From Cyclobacteriaceae bacterium (GTDB lineage: Bacteria > Bacteroidota > Bacteroidia > Cytophagales > Cyclobacteriaceae), in NCBI GenBank assembly GCA_009885605.1, contig VFKK01000235.1, positions 1-6,778 on the forward strand: a DNA stretch of 6,778 nt, given 5' to 3'. Every line of letters begins with the position of its first letter. Within the stretch, counting starts at the first letter, position 1. Position numbers and translations under genes: made by a program. Below are positions 6,486-6,778 of the stretch, in pieces. A model generated the notes under the pieces. The model searched no databases and had not been told where the DNA came from. It saw only the letters and a program-made list of their open reading frames with translations.

Positions 6486-6778
6486 TTATCTTCTGGTTCT
6501 TTTGCTGGATTTGACATCCATAGAACCCGATCTTCCTATGAAGGTCATAACAGTCCTAAAACCTATGTGTGCCTGAGCTACATCCTCATATTCATAAGTT
6601 CTTGTACTGGTCTCTAAATAATGAGCAATATCCTTCCAGCTCCCGCCTCTTACAACTTTTCTTGGCTCTAAAGGATCTGCATATACTGGATCTAAATCCC
6701 ATGTAACAGTACTTGATGTTGTACCATAAGCATCAAGAACCCATTCTGCGACATTTCCAGACATATTGTACAGTCCAA
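6486..6778 (-). CDS. gldK: T9SS/gliding lipoprotein GldK (PorK family), C-terminal end
   Basis: This is the 3' end of gldK; the frame is open to the right edge, so the methionine codon at 6764 is internal. GldK is an outer-membrane lipoprotein that forms the periplasmic ring with GldN. The visible residues carry the C-terminal hallmarks of the formylglycine-generating-enzyme/sulfatase-modifying fold that GldK shares: GLYNMSGNVAEWVLDAYG, then VVRGGSWKD, then HIGFRTVM near the end. The protein closes with a short basic tail (KSSKRTRR) and TAA. The fold alone also occurs in unrelated enzymes, so the GldK name rests on its position directly before gldL, gldM and gldN in the canonical order. The lipoprotein signal and the lack of FGE catalytic cysteines cannot be checked because the N-terminal part lies outside. 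Confidence 0.92.
   Translation of the reverse strand, partial: GLYNMSGNVAEWVLDAYGTTSSTVTWDLDPVYADPLEPRKVVRGGSWKDIAHYLETSTRTYEYEDVAQAHIGFRTVMTFIGRSGSMDVKSSKRTRR

Larger units (their letters stand above)
3141..6778 (-). other. gldKLMN operon (T9SS/gliding core), 5' end outside the window
   Basis: Four same-strand genes, gldK (partial), gldL, gldM and gldN, follow in the canonical order with gaps of 56, 37 and 35 bases (counting gldN from the ATG at 3959). No hairpin terminator is visible in these gaps, and I found no good Bacteroidota promoter (TAnnTTTG with an upstream TTG) in them. I infer one transcript that starts upstream of gldK, outside the window, and ends at the hairpin at 3108-3142. 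In the described T9SS, GldL/GldM are the inner-membrane motor and GldK/GldN the periplasmic ring at the outer membrane. No porP/sprF-like gene is visible here; if linked, it would lie beyond the right edge. Confidence 0.85.

Noticed and set aside
1..6778. Novel defence system, mobile element, CRISPR array, tRNA or rRNA
   Set aside because: The window is almost fully covered by recognisable conserved genes with tiny gaps; no nucleotide direct repeats, insertion-sequence ends, transposase or RNA gene signatures were seen.

Overview
The window reads as an ordinary chromosomal stretch of a Bacteroidota bacterium. The strongest evidence is a gldK-gldL-gldM-gldN run encoding the core of the type IX secretion system (T9SS) and gliding motor, a system confined to that phylum. 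Moderate AT-richness, A/T-rich leaders without convincing Shine-Dalgarno sequences, and a penicillin-binding protein of Bacteroidota style agree with this. The GldL and GldM sequences look closer to Cytophagales-type bacteria than to Flavobacterium, but that is recall-based and tentative.

Layout. The left half runs on the + strand. It holds the 3' part of a class A penicillin-binding protein (2-1264, cut by the window edge), a hairpin terminator (1281-1309) and a complete uvrC (1321-3126). The right half runs on the - strand. Read from the right edge leftwards it holds the 3' end of gldK (6778-6486, cut by the edge), gldL (6429-5644), gldM (5606-3996) and gldN (3959-3141). The two blocks converge on one near-perfect bidirectional terminator at 3108-3142, which contains the uvrC stop codon in its loop and touches the gldN stop codon. 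Coding density is very high: the largest gap between genes is 56 bases, so no long non-coding stretch needs explaining.

How the genes work together. GldL and GldM form the proton-driven inner-membrane motor. Its long periplasmic GldM arms reach the GldK/GldN ring under the outer membrane, powering protein export and, in gliding species, adhesin movement. The key charged motor residues (GldL Glu53 in TM2, GldM Arg9) are present. The short gaps (56, 37 and 35 bases) and lack of internal terminators support one operon, with its promoter outside the window. PBP1A (peptidoglycan cross-linking) and UvrC (nucleotide excision repair) are housekeeping neighbours with no evident functional tie to the secretion system.

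I did not find a previously undescribed system, mobile element, RNA gene or CRISPR array. The observations most worth a second look are the stop-codon-embedding bidirectional terminator, a 56-residue (eight-heptad) tandem repeat in the GldL cytoplasmic tail, a start-stop/TGATG arrangement at the gldN start, and the terminator-like hairpin sitting just ahead of the uvrC start.
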